Below are positions 56,520 to 64,000 of a stretch of 64,000 nt of DNA, in pieces. The translations under genes and the position numbers were made by a program. Within the stretch, counting starts at the first letter, position 1. Every line of letters begins with the position of its first letter. Below the pieces are notes generated by a model, which was not told the origin of the DNA, did no database searches, and saw only the letters and a list, made by a program, of their open reading frames with translations. Origin of the DNA: Bacillus atrophaeus (lineage in GTDB: Bacteria; Bacillota; Bacilli; Bacillales; Bacillaceae); the NCBI RefSeq assembly GCF_001584335.1, contig NZ_LSBB01000002.1, positions 152,103 through 216,102 of the forward strand, given 5' to 3'.

Positions 56520-57534
56520 AAAAATGACGGGAATGTATATCATCTTAGCTGTACTGATCCTTACTGTCGCTTATTTCAGCCTGACGAGCGGGTCATTCGC
56601 TGTACGTCCGGGAGAGCTGCTCTCCACTTTTTTTCAAATTAACCCCAATCCTCAATATGAAATTTTGCTGTTTGATTTAAGATTGCCCCGTATCGTACTG
56701 GCTGCTATCGTTGGACTCGGGCTCGGAATAGCCGGCGCCGTTATACAGGCCGTTACGAAAAATGGATTGGCTGACTCGGGGATTCTCGGGATTAACGCTG
56801 GAGCGGGAGCAGGTATTGTCGGATTCATGCTGATCTTTCAAGGACAAGCGAAAACAACGACTCTTGCAGCCGCAATGGGAACACCTTTTTTCGGATTGAT
56901 AGGCGGCCTGTTAGCAGCAGCGCTGATCTATATGTTTGCTTGGCACAGGGGAAATCTGGATTCAGGCAGAATCATTCTCGTGGGAATTGCGATTAATTCA
57001 GGTTTTAGTGCGCTTACTTTATTCTTGTCCTTAAAAATGGACCCTCAAGACTATGAAATGGCCATGGTATGGAAAAACGGCAGCATTTGGTCGGCGAATT
57101 GGACGTACATCACAGCCATTCTTCCATGGCTTTTGGTGTTTATTCCTGCTCTCTTTGCTAAATCCAGACTGCTGGATACCATCCGATTTAACGAAGATAC
57201 GGTCAAAAGCCTAGGCATCTCTTCTAATAAAGAAAAAACAATTTTATTGATTTCTTGCATCGCCATTATCAGCGCCTGCGTATCAGTAGCAGGCAGTATG
57301 GGATTCGTCGGTCTGATCGCACCGCATATTGCACGCAGACTGGCCGGCGTTGAACACCGCTATATTTTGCCATTAAGCGGTTTGATAGGCATGCTGCTTG
57401 TGTTATGTGCTGATTTTGCGGGTAAACTGTTTTTCCAGCCGGCAGAGGTCCCGGCAGGAATCATTCTCGCTATACTCGGTGTACCTTATTTCTTATACTT
57501 GCTTTTCAAGCAAAAAAGGGCGGCTAACAAATGA
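56512..57534 (+). CDS. feuC: Ferric bacillibactin permease FeuC
   Basis: A 340-residue FecCD-family permease, partner of FeuB, with about ten membrane segments. Visible motifs are LFDLRLPRIVLAAIVGLGLGIAGAVIQ and SMGFVGLIAPHIARRLAG. The gene overlaps feuB at its start and besA at its end (ATGA), so translation is coupled across the operon. Full length. Confidence 0.96.
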   Translation: MVKKMTGMYIILAVLILTVAYFSLTSGSFAVRPGELLSTFFQINPNPQYEILLFDLRLPRIVLAAIVGLGLGIAGAVIQAVTKNGLADSGILGINAGAGAGIVGFMLIFQGQAKTTTLAAAMGTPFFGLIGGLLAAALIYMFAWHRGNLDSGRIILVGIAINSGFSALTLFLSLKMDPQDYEMAMVWKNGSIWSANWTYITAILPWLLVFIPALFAKSRLLDTIRFNEDTVKSLGISSNKEKTILLISCIAIISACVSVAGSMGFVGLIAPHIARRLAGVEHRYILPLSGLIGMLLVLCADFAGKLFFQPAEVPAGIILAILGVPYFLYLLFKQKRAANK

Positions 57535-58283
57535 ACGGCTCTATCAACGAACACATCTTCCGCACAAGAGCATTCAAGCTTTACCTCCCGCCTTCATACC
57601 ACCGCCGCCGCACATCATTTCCGTGCGTATACGTGCAGGATGGCGGATCGCTGTTTGAAGAACAAATCGAGTGTTTGGAGGAGAAATTTCACCATGGAAA
57701 GCTGCCCGAACTGATTATTGCCGGCATTGAACCCAAAAACAGACTAAATGAGTACACGCCTTGGCCTGCGGCATCACTGCATGAAGCCTTTGATGATTTT
57801 GGCGGAAAAGGGGATCAATATCTGTCCGAAATCATAGATCAACTGATTCCTTATATTGAGGAAAACTGGAACATAGACGGAAGCCCACAAACAAGAGGAT
57901 TTATCGGCTCCTCCTTGGGCGGGCTGATCTCCATGTTTGCTCTCTTGAAACATCCGCACATGTTTGGAAACATCGGCTCTATTTCCGGTTCTTTCTGGTA
58001 TGAGAATGCGGCGGATATCATCAACCAATCCGCCATACAGCCTGCAAAACAGCGGATTTATATGTCTGTCGGAAGTAAAGAAGGCCTCGGAAAGCAAACC
58101 ATTCAAAAAGAAATGCTCTCCAAAACAGAACAAGTGTATAACAGCCTTAAAAATAAAGGCTTCACACCTGATCATTTGCTATTCACAATTGAAGAGGACG
58201 CAGATCATCATCTCAAGTTTTTTATCCGGCAATTTGCAAACGCGTTAGAATGGCTTTACGAAAAAAACCGCTCATCCCTTTGA
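57531..58283 (+). CDS. besA: Bacillibactin trilactone esterase BesA
   Basis: A 250-residue cytoplasmic alpha/beta-hydrolase of the esterase D/IroE-Fes group that opens the bacillibactin trilactone ring so that iron is released inside the cell. The nucleophile elbow is GFIGSSLGGLISMFAL (GSSLGG, near residue 128), and the catalytic His is in EDADHHLKFFIRQF. It is the last gene of the feu operon, sharing ATGA with feuC, and ends at a shared terminator (58261-58294). It was formerly ybbA. Confidence 0.95.
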   Translation: MNGSINEHIFRTRAFKLYLPPSYHRRRTSFPCVYVQDGGSLFEEQIECLEEKFHHGKLPELIIAGIEPKNRLNEYTPWPAASLHEAFDDFGGKGDQYLSEIIDQLIPYIEENWNIDGSPQTRGFIGSSLGGLISMFALLKHPHMFGNIGSISGSFWYENAADIINQSAIQPAKQRIYMSVGSKEGLGKQTIQKEMLSKTEQVYNSLKNKGFTPDHLLFTIEEDADHHLKFFIRQFANALEWLYEKNRSSL

Positions 58284-58294
58284 GCGGTTTTTTT
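58261..58294. terminator. Bidirectional terminator between besA and ybaS
   Basis: AAAAAAACCGCTCA / TGAGCGGTTTTTTT hairpin lying over the ends of both convergent genes. Confidence 0.92.
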
Positions 58295-59252
58295 ACGCTT
58301 TTTGCAATACAGGCTTTAATTCATAGCGCTTGAGCAAATGGCCGAACAAAGCGGCCAATATCTGTTGGAACAGCATACCGATCACAACAGGGACCGCGAC
58401 TTGCGAAGGAAAAAAGCCAACAGCAAGAACAGCTCCCGCGCTGATGTTCCTCATGCCTCCGGTATAAATGAGAGCCACGATTTCTTCCTGTCTTCTTTTC
58501 ATTACTTTTCCTATCATCCAAGCAACCGCATATCCGGTCAAAGCAATGCAAAATACCATCACAGCAATCCCTGCGAATCTCAAATCAATCACTTGAAAAT
58601 ATGGGGCAATCACAGAACTGTTAATCGCAATGACTGCCATCAAGCATATTTTAGAAAAAGGAGAAAACGTCCGGCTTAAAACGGCTGTTCGTTCTGCAGG
58701 AGAAAACTGGTTGACAAGCATTCCCAGAAATGAAGGAATCACTACCATAATGATAAGCCCTTTCATCATACCCCATACATCCATATGGACCTGGGCGCCT
58801 GCTAATAGAGAAAGGCTCACAGGTACAATCAAAGGCGACAAAATCGTATCCACAAGTATAATGGAAAGCGTCAAACCGACATTCCCTTTATACATCGAGG
58901 CCCAAATCAGGCTCGTAATCCCAGTCGGTATCACAACCGCCAATATAAGTCCGGTAATAGTCAAGGGGTCGCCTTTAAAAATGAGATGACCGCTGCCCCA
59001 AGCAAAAACCGGCATGAAGATATGGAGAACAAACAAAGCAAGAATCATAGGCAGGGGATGAGCCAGAGCATGTCTAAGCGATTGAAAATTGGCACTCAGG
59101 CTGCCTGCAAACGTGATAAAAGCAAATATCCAAGGCACCGCGCCGTTCCATCCGCTTATATACTGAGACAGAAGCACACCGATCACCACACTAGACGGTG
59201 TTAATAACGGCATAATCCGGCCCAGCACTTGATTCAACTTCTGTAGCATCAT
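58293..59252 (-). CDS. ybaS: BASS-family sodium-dependent transporter YbaS
   Basis: A 319-residue membrane protein of the bile acid:sodium symporter family (PanS/YocS-like) with about ten membrane segments. Family marks are VVIPTGITSLIWASMYKGN and ALIYTGGMRNISAGAVLA. The substrate is unknown; related proteins carry organic anions such as ketopantoate. AGGAG precedes the ATG-ATG start. It sits between besA and ybaR, which matches the B. subtilis order. Confidence 0.82.
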   Translation of the reverse strand: MMLQKLNQVLGRIMPLLTPSSVVIGVLLSQYISGWNGAVPWIFAFITFAGSLSANFQSLRHALAHPLPMILALFVLHIFMPVFAWGSGHLIFKGDPLTITGLILAVVIPTGITSLIWASMYKGNVGLTLSIILVDTILSPLIVPVSLSLLAGAQVHMDVWGMMKGLIIMVVIPSFLGMLVNQFSPAERTAVLSRTFSPFSKICLMAVIAINSSVIAPYFQVIDLRFAGIAVMVFCIALTGYAVAWMIGKVMKRRQEEIVALIYTGGMRNISAGAVLAVGFFPSQVAVPVVIGMLFQQILAALFGHLLKRYELKPVLQKA

Positions 59253-59356
59253 ATATAAGTCTCCTATTAATGTGTTTTCATTCTATTATATCAATGACAA
59301 TCAACAGTTTTAACCAATATCTTATATTCTTATGTCCGGATCAATTTTTATAAACA

Positions 59357-59391
59357 GTGAAAAGCCCAGACATTTATAATCTGGACTTTCA
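59357..59391 (-). terminator. Terminator after ybaR
   Basis: AAAGTCCAGA / TCTGGGCTTTT hairpin on the minus strand with a short T-run, just past the ybaR stop. Confidence 0.75.
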
Positions 59392-59394
59392 TTC

Positions 59395-60828
59395 TTACGC
59401 CATCTGTTTCAAAAGAGCCTGACTCGCTTCGTTTAAGCCCTTCAGTTCTGCTTCAATTCCTTGTTCTTTAAACTTCGCAACGATTTTACCAAGCGCAGCT
59501 ACACCGGAATCATCCCATACATGGGCTTCACTTAAGTCAATCACAACCCGTTCGATATCCTCTCGATACATAAACGCATTCATCAGATCAGATACCGAAG
59601 CAAAAAAGATCTGTCCTTTTACTTTATATGTTCTCAGCTTTTGATCATCTGCATGAGAAATGATTTTCAATTTCGATATTTTTGCTACAAAAAACACCGC
59701 GCTTAATAAGACACCGGCAAAAACGCCTTTTGATAAATCATCAGTCAGAACGACTGTAATGACGGTAACAACCATAACAATCGAATCAGTAAGCGGCGAT
59801 TTCCGTAAACCCTTCAGCGAAGACCAGTCGAACGTACCAATAGAAACCATAATCATTACGGCAACAAGCGCCGCCATTGGGATTTTTACAACCACATCGC
59901 TTAACACCACAATTAAAAACATCAGAAAAGCCCCGGCGACAAATGCAGATAGCCTGCCGCGGCCGCCTGCTTTCGTGTTAATCACGGATTGGCCGATCAT
60001 AGCACAGCCCGCCATGCCGCCAAAAAACCCAGTCACGATATTGGCAATCCCTTGACCGCGGCTTTCTTTGTTTTTATCACTATCCGTATCCGTCATTTCA
60101 TCAATAATCTGTGCTGTGAGCAGTGATTCAAGCAGCCCGACAAGCGCCAATGCAATGGAATATGGGAATATGATTTGAAGTGTTTCAAACGTCCACGGAA
60201 CGTCGGGGATCAAAAATCCCGGCAATGAGCTTGTTAACTCACCCATATCACCAACCGTCCGCACATCCACGTGAAGGGTAATAGCGATAATGGTCATTAC
60301 AATAATCGCTATAAGCGGTGAAGGAACGGCATTTGTAAACCTAGGAAGGATATATATAATCACTAAAGAACCTGCAACCATGGCATACATCATCCAAGAA
60401 GCTCCTGCAAACTGCGGAAGCTGGGCTGAAAAAATAAGAATAGCCAGTGCATTCACAAATCCTATCATGACTGATCTAGGTATAAACTTCATTAGTTTCG
60501 CAATCTTACTTATGCCTAATATGACTTGTATAATGCCTGTCAGTATAGTGGCCGCAAACAAGTACTGCAGTCCGTAATCTGCAACCAAGGACACCATAAC
60601 AAGCGCCATAGACCCTGTGGCAGCGGAAATCATTCCCGGTCTGCCGCCAAAAATAGAAATAATAATAGCAATACAAAATGACGCATAAAGACCGACCATC
60701 GGATCGACACCGGCAATAATGGAAAAACCAATCGCTTCAGGAATTAAAGCCAATGCAACCAATATGCCGGCCAGAACATCTTTACGGACATTCCCGAACC
60801 ATTGCTGTTTTAATGAAAAACCTTTCAA
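59395..60828 (-). CDS. ybaR: SulP-family anion permease with STAS domain, YbaR
   Basis: A 477-residue SulP/SLC26-family transporter. About 12-14 membrane segments run from [20 protein letters not shown] to about residue 385, and a short C-terminal STAS domain follows ([26 protein letters not shown]). It may carry sulfate, bicarbonate or another anion; a STAS domain with the DDSG anti-anti-sigma-like loop is typical. The start is TTG at 60828 with AAAGGAG upstream. It is monocistronic with a terminator at 59357-59391. Confidence 0.88.
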   Translation of the reverse strand: MKGFSLKQQWFGNVRKDVLAGILVALALIPEAIGFSIIAGVDPMVGLYASFCIAIIISIFGGRPGMISAATGSMALVMVSLVADYGLQYLFAATILTGIIQVILGISKIAKLMKFIPRSVMIGFVNALAILIFSAQLPQFAGASWMMYAMVAGSLVIIYILPRFTNAVPSPLIAIIVMTIIAITLHVDVRTVGDMGELTSSLPGFLIPDVPWTFETLQIIFPYSIALALVGLLESLLTAQIIDEMTDTDSDKNKESRGQGIANIVTGFFGGMAGCAMIGQSVINTKAGGRGRLSAFVAGAFLMFLIVVLSDVVVKIPMAALVAVMIMVSIGTFDWSSLKGLRKSPLTDSIVMVVTVITVVLTDDLSKGVFAGVLLSAVFFVAKISKLKIISHADDQKLRTYKVKGQIFFASVSDLMNAFMYREDIERVVIDLSEAHVWDDSGVAALGKIVAKFKEQGIEAELKGLNEASQALLKQMA

Positions 60829-61087
60829 ATATAACGACTCCTTTTTTAAACGTGAAATTCCGCATCATGTCAGTTGGGAGCTTTAATTGTTAATAGACGG
60901 GAAAGCAAGAAGCAACTTCTTCCGGAGAAACAGGGGAAACGTTCAGAGTATAGGATATAGGGGAAAGGAGTTATATACAAAGAGTATCATAATAAATTTA
61001 TTTAGGATATGCAAGGTCAAATTGTGGCCACAAAACAATTGGATTATATTCCCTCGGTCCAGACCAATCACATGCATCATCATACAA
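60829..61087 (-). other. Gap between ybaR and the azasugar genes
   Basis: About 260 bp with the ybaR ribosome site and presumably its promoter; no gene seen. In B. subtilis the region beyond ybaR leads to pdaB (ybaN), so the junction with the azasugar cluster lies here. Confidence 0.5.
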
Positions 61088-61121
61088 AAACGGCTCAAAT
61101 CAAGGGTAACATGAGCCGTTC
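61088..61121 (-). terminator. Terminator after the azasugar cluster
   Basis: ACGGCTCA / TGAGCCGT hairpin followed by TTTTTG on the minus strand, about 10 bp past the gutB1 stop. Confidence 0.82.
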
Positions 61122-61129
61122 ATTCTTGC

Positions 61130-62176
61130 TTACACCAGCTTCGGATCAGATACAAGGATCGTTTTTATAGCTGTTATATCTTTTCTTTCCTTTGAATTCG
61201 GATCTATGCCCATGAGGTTCTGAACAGCTTGTTCAAAATTCTCTAATTCTACTTTCTCTGTGATCAAATCAGAGAGCTGAGGAAGATCAATCGCACATGA
61301 CAACGCAGTCTCCATGATCTGCCTTGCCTCTCCGGTTCCTACAATGGTCACTCCATTGGAGAGTAATTGATAAGGTCTGATTTTCATTTCATACGTATCG
61401 TCAAAACCCATAGGCACAAGTCTTCCGCCTTTTTCTATTAACGGATAAGCCCAATCCAGCTGATTGCCGATCGCATCAAAAATAACATCAAATTTTCTTC
61501 CTTGATTGATTCGCTCAACCTCTTCAACAGTCAATGTTTCAGGATGATAAACATAGTCGGATATATGTTGCGCCGCTTCCGATCTGAATTTTCCAATCTC
61601 GGTCGCAACAGTCAGCCTTGCTGATTTTTTTACCATCATCTGAACAAGGAGCCCGATCGGACCCGATCCTAAAACCAATACGGAATCATCCGGTTTTATC
61701 GCGGCCTTTTCCACAACATTCAAGACGCAGGAAAGGGGCTCAATTAAAGTTGCTCGTTCCCATTCCATAGATTCCGGTATTTTGTACATGAATCGATCCT
61801 CGCCCACATAGTAATCCGCAAAAGTTCCGTGTGCTCCGAGGCCTAACTGCCAATCTTCAAAGGACTCGCAATAACAGGTTAAACCCTTTCTGCAATAGTA
61901 ACATTTTCCGCAGAATTGGGTAGGATCAATGACAACTCGGTCGCCCACCCTTACATCTCTGACATCTTCACCAATTTCCACTACCTCACCAACTGACTCA
62001 TGTCCCATGATCATGTTGTGAGTGGCATTCATTTTTCCTTTCAGTACATTAAGATCGGTACCGCATATACCGGTACCATATATTTTCACTTTTACATCAT
62101 TCAGTTTCCGTATCTGAGGCTCGTCCACCTCTACATATTCAAGTTTGTCGTTAGGAGTCCAGACCAACGCCTTCAT
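61130..62176 (-). CDS. gutB1: Zinc-dependent sugar-alcohol dehydrogenase GutB1 (azasugar pathway)
   Basis: A 348-residue medium-chain dehydrogenase. Catalytic zinc ligands lie in GICGTDLN (Cys) and MGHESVG (His-Glu), the structural zinc site is CGKCYYCRKGLTCYC and the NAD-binding fold has VLVLGSGPIGLLVQMMV. In the B. amyloliquefaciens azasugar cluster, GutB1 oxidises 2-amino-2-deoxy-D-mannitol, which then cyclises to mannojirimycin on the way to 1-deoxynojirimycin. It overlaps the end of yktC1 by 26 bp. The pathway role is inferred from the three-gene set. Confidence 0.82.
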   Translation of the reverse strand: MKALVWTPNDKLEYVEVDEPQIRKLNDVKVKIYGTGICGTDLNVLKGKMNATHNMIMGHESVGEVVEIGEDVRDVRVGDRVVIDPTQFCGKCYYCRKGLTCYCESFEDWQLGLGAHGTFADYYVGEDRFMYKIPESMEWERATLIEPLSCVLNVVEKAAIKPDDSVLVLGSGPIGLLVQMMVKKSARLTVATEIGKFRSEAAQHISDYVYHPETLTVEEVERINQGRKFDVIFDAIGNQLDWAYPLIEKGGRLVPMGFDDTYEMKIRPYQLLSNGVTIVGTGEARQIMETALSCAIDLPQLSDLITEKVELENFEQAVQNLMGIDPNSKERKDITAIKTILVSDPKLV

Positions 62177-63101
62177 AGCTCCCTTCCTTTCTGTCCCAGC
62201 GGATTTGGTCTAACAACATTTGATGGAGTTCCTTTGTTGACGCTGCAATGCAAGATTGCTGGTTATCGTAGCTGAGATCCGTAAGAAGCATGCTATCCAA
62301 AGAATTTCCATAGGCGTCTGTTATCATAACGCCGGCTTTTTTAGCCAAAAATACGCTGGCCGCAATATCGTATGGAAACAAATGCAAAACTTGTCCGTTC
62401 CCTACATTCTGAAAATCGGATAGTAACCCAGGATTGTCTTTGAGTAAACGATTGCCAATATCCACATAAGCGTCCATCTGTCCCGTGATGATTCTGGAAA
62501 TGGAGTAGGAGGCGCTATTAAAAACGAAGACTCCTCCATTATTTGCTGACTGGTCAATCAAATGGCCGTATGCATCAATCATAAGGTGAGCGGGGTGTCC
62601 ATTGAACTCAAGGCTCCAGAACATATTTTTTATTTCTTTTACCTCGCTTAAATTTGGCAGTTCTCGCTGAAACCCTTCATAGTGAATACAATCAGAGTAG
62701 ATATCGCCGTACATGTAAGCACCGGTTTTTAGCTCCAACAGAAAAGCAAATTCAATATCCTTAATTTGCGCATTCGGTTTGTACGCAGCTAATGCTATGG
62801 AGATACATGACATTTCAAGACCGGCAGCAGCCGGGCGGGTTCCATCAATAGGATCAACGATTAAAATGTATTGCGGATTCTCCCCAAACAACTTTAATCC
62901 GCCATCCTCCGTATAGAACGCGATTGGCACTTCTTGCTTTTGTATATATTCAAGTACGGCATCTTCAGCGGCTGCATCAATATTAAACTGTGCATCTCCA
63001 CCCGGAGAATAACCGTTGACCAGCCGATTTTTCAATGTCCCTTTTTGATCTTTCACCTTTTGATAAACAAACTTCCCCATTCCAATAATATAGTCTCTCA
63101 C
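62151..63101 (-). CDS. yktC1: Inositol monophosphatase-family phosphatase YktC1 (azasugar pathway)
   Basis: A 316-residue phosphatase of the inositol monophosphatase/FBPase fold. The metal motif is IVDPIDGTRPAAAG (near residue 80), preceded by the conserved acidic IAFYTEDGG. The C-terminal WDGA-like motif is degenerate (FPYDIAASVFLAKKAGV). In the B. amyloliquefaciens azasugar cluster YktC1 dephosphorylates 2-amino-2-deoxymannitol-6-phosphate. It shares ATGA with the end of gabT1 and overlaps gutB1, showing tight coupling. Confidence 0.82.
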   Translation of the reverse strand: MRDYIIGMGKFVYQKVKDQKGTLKNRLVNGYSPGGDAQFNIDAAAEDAVLEYIQKQEVPIAFYTEDGGLKLFGENPQYILIVDPIDGTRPAAAGLEMSCISIALAAYKPNAQIKDIEFAFLLELKTGAYMYGDIYSDCIHYEGFQRELPNLSEVKEIKNMFWSLEFNGHPAHLMIDAYGHLIDQSANNGGVFVFNSASYSISRIITGQMDAYVDIGNRLLKDNPGLLSDFQNVGNGQVLHLFPYDIAASVFLAKKAGVMITDAYGNSLDSMLLTDLSYDNQQSCIAASTKELHQMLLDQIRWDRKEGSYEGVGLDS

Positions 63102-64000
63102 TTTATATCCTCCAATAACTTACGGAGTTTGAAGCAAAGCACTTCAGCCTCACTGAGTGTAATCGTCAATGGCGGACGGATTTTGAACACATTTCCGAAT
63201 CCATATCGAGAAGTACGAAGGATCAGTCCATGCTCCATTGCTTTATCCGCAATGTAATTTGTCAGTTCTACATCCGGCACATTGTTTTCTTTTACAATCT
63301 CAACGCCGATCATCAGACCGACACCTCTTACATCTGCAATAAATGTAAAGTCTTCTTTCATTTTTTCTAGTGAATCCATAATATAATTTCCAACAACTGT
63401 AACATTCTCTAAAAATCCAGGTCGTTGCATGATGTCAATGGTTTTACATGCAGCAGCAGATGCCAACACATTGGAACCGTAAGTGAAGGAGTGGGTGTAG
63501 CCTGGCAATCCTGTATACTTTTCTTCCGTCAGGGTGGCGGCGACTTGGAATCCTGTACCTCCTAACCCCTTTGCGACAGTCATCATATTCGGTTTTACAT
63601 CAAAGTGGTCGGCAGCAAACATCTTTCCGGTTCTTCCAAATCCAGTCTGGATCTCGTCAAAAATGAGGGCAATATCATGCTCATCACATAATTTTCTCAA
63701 CTGTTTAAAGTAATCTTTAGGCGGAACGACATTTCCTCCGTTCCCGGAGATCGGTTCAACAATCATTGCGGCAACTTTCCCATTGCTGGCGTATTCAATA
63801 AAGTCATTGATTCTTTCTACGCACAGCATACCGCACGAACCTGGTTTCTGGTTATAAAAACAACGATTACAATAAGGATCGGGAACTTGCAAGCCAAAAG
63901 AGAATTGTGGAGGGAATGGTTCTTTTCGAAATGAATTTCCGGATAAAGCTGACATCATATAAGTTTGTCCGAGGTGGCTTCGAAATAGTGAGATGACATC
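63098..64000 (-). CDS. gabT1: Class III PLP aminotransferase GabT1 (azasugar pathway), 5' end beyond window
   Basis: At least 301 residues of a class III (GABA-type) aminotransferase; the frame is open to the window edge, so the N-terminus is missing. Visible are VEPISGNGGNVVP, the PLP-binding FDEIQTGFGRTGKMFA and the Schiff-base lysine in TVAKGLGG. A stretch with six cysteines (CNRCFYNQKPGSCGMLC) is unusual for the family. In the azasugar cluster of B. amyloliquefaciens, GabT1 transaminates fructose-6-phosphate as the first step towards 1-deoxynojirimycin. It overlaps yktC1 by 4 bp. Internal ATG codons near 63958 are not the true start. Confidence 0.82.
   Translation of the reverse strand, partial: DVISLFRSHLGQTYMMSALSGNSFRKEPFPPQFSFGLQVPDPYCNRCFYNQKPGSCGMLCVERINDFIEYASNGKVAAMIVEPISGNGGNVVPPKDYFKQLRKLCDEHDIALIFDEIQTGFGRTGKMFAADHFDVKPNMMTVAKGLGGTGFQVAATLTEEKYTGLPGYTHSFTYGSNVLASAAACKTIDIMQRPGFLENVTVVGNYIMDSLEKMKEDFTFIADVRGVGLMIGVEIVKENNVPDVELTNYIADKAMEHGLILRTSRYGFGNVFKIRPPLTITLSEAEVLCFKLRKLLEDIK

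Noticed and set aside
60829..61087. T-box or other known riboswitch upstream of ybaR
   Set aside because: I found no conserved T-box, SAM or guanidine-type core sequence in this stretch.

Overview
The window is chromosomal DNA from a member of the Bacillus subtilis group. Most genes match B. subtilis genes by product, length and order (ybeC-ybyB-cypC-ybxI-ybxH-csgA-ybxG; skf; ybcL to ndhF; glmS-glmM-cdaR-cdaA-rsiW-sigW; murQRP; feuABC). The combination of a bacillamide-type NRPS locus, a complete skf operon and a gabT1-yktC1-gutB1 azasugar locus points to Bacillus atrophaeus. That species call is inference from gene content, not from an alignment.

Layout. 0-7 kb: amino acid permeases, the fatty-acid P450 CypC, a class D beta-lactamase and small sporulation genes. 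7-10 kb: a MarR regulator divergent from an lrgA/lrgB-type pair, then an aldo/keto reductase. 10-20 kb: a three-gene minus-strand cluster (SagB-type oxidase, 2336-residue NRPS, aromatic amino acid decarboxylase) that fits synthesis of a bacillamide-type tryptamine-thiazole amide. It sits where B. subtilis 168 has ybdG-ybdO. 20-26.4 kb: the sporulation killing factor operon skfABCEFGH, with Spo0A boxes, a hairpin after skfA and a terminator after skfH. 26.4-29.2 kb: ybzH-ybcL with three shared operators, surrounded by debris of a duplicated ybzH-ybcL-ybcM unit, including fragments related to glmS. 29.2-34.7 kb: the ndhF(dabB)-ybcC(dabA)-ybcF-ybcH-ybcI operon for inorganic carbon handling, preceded by about 890 bp with a promoter and a strong terminator but no gene.

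35.6-43.5 kb: glmS with its self-cleaving ribozyme, glmM, the c-di-AMP genes cdaA/cdaR, sigW-rsiW with a sigma-W promoter, and five tRNA genes (Glu-Val-Thr-Tyr-Gln). 43.7-52.5 kb: ybbK, ybbJ and the cell-wall recovery operon murQ-murR-murP-amiE-nagZ-namZ. 52.7-58.3 kb: the bacillibactin uptake region btr, feuABC, besA with Fur boxes and a Btr-type direct repeat. 58.3-60.8 kb: ybaS and ybaR transporters. 61.1-64 kb: three overlapping genes (dehydrogenase, phosphatase, aminotransferase cut by the window edge) matching the 1-deoxynojirimycin-initiating set.

Three specialised-metabolite systems therefore sit at two boundaries of a conserved backbone. No phage, insertion sequence, CRISPR array or rRNA gene was seen.
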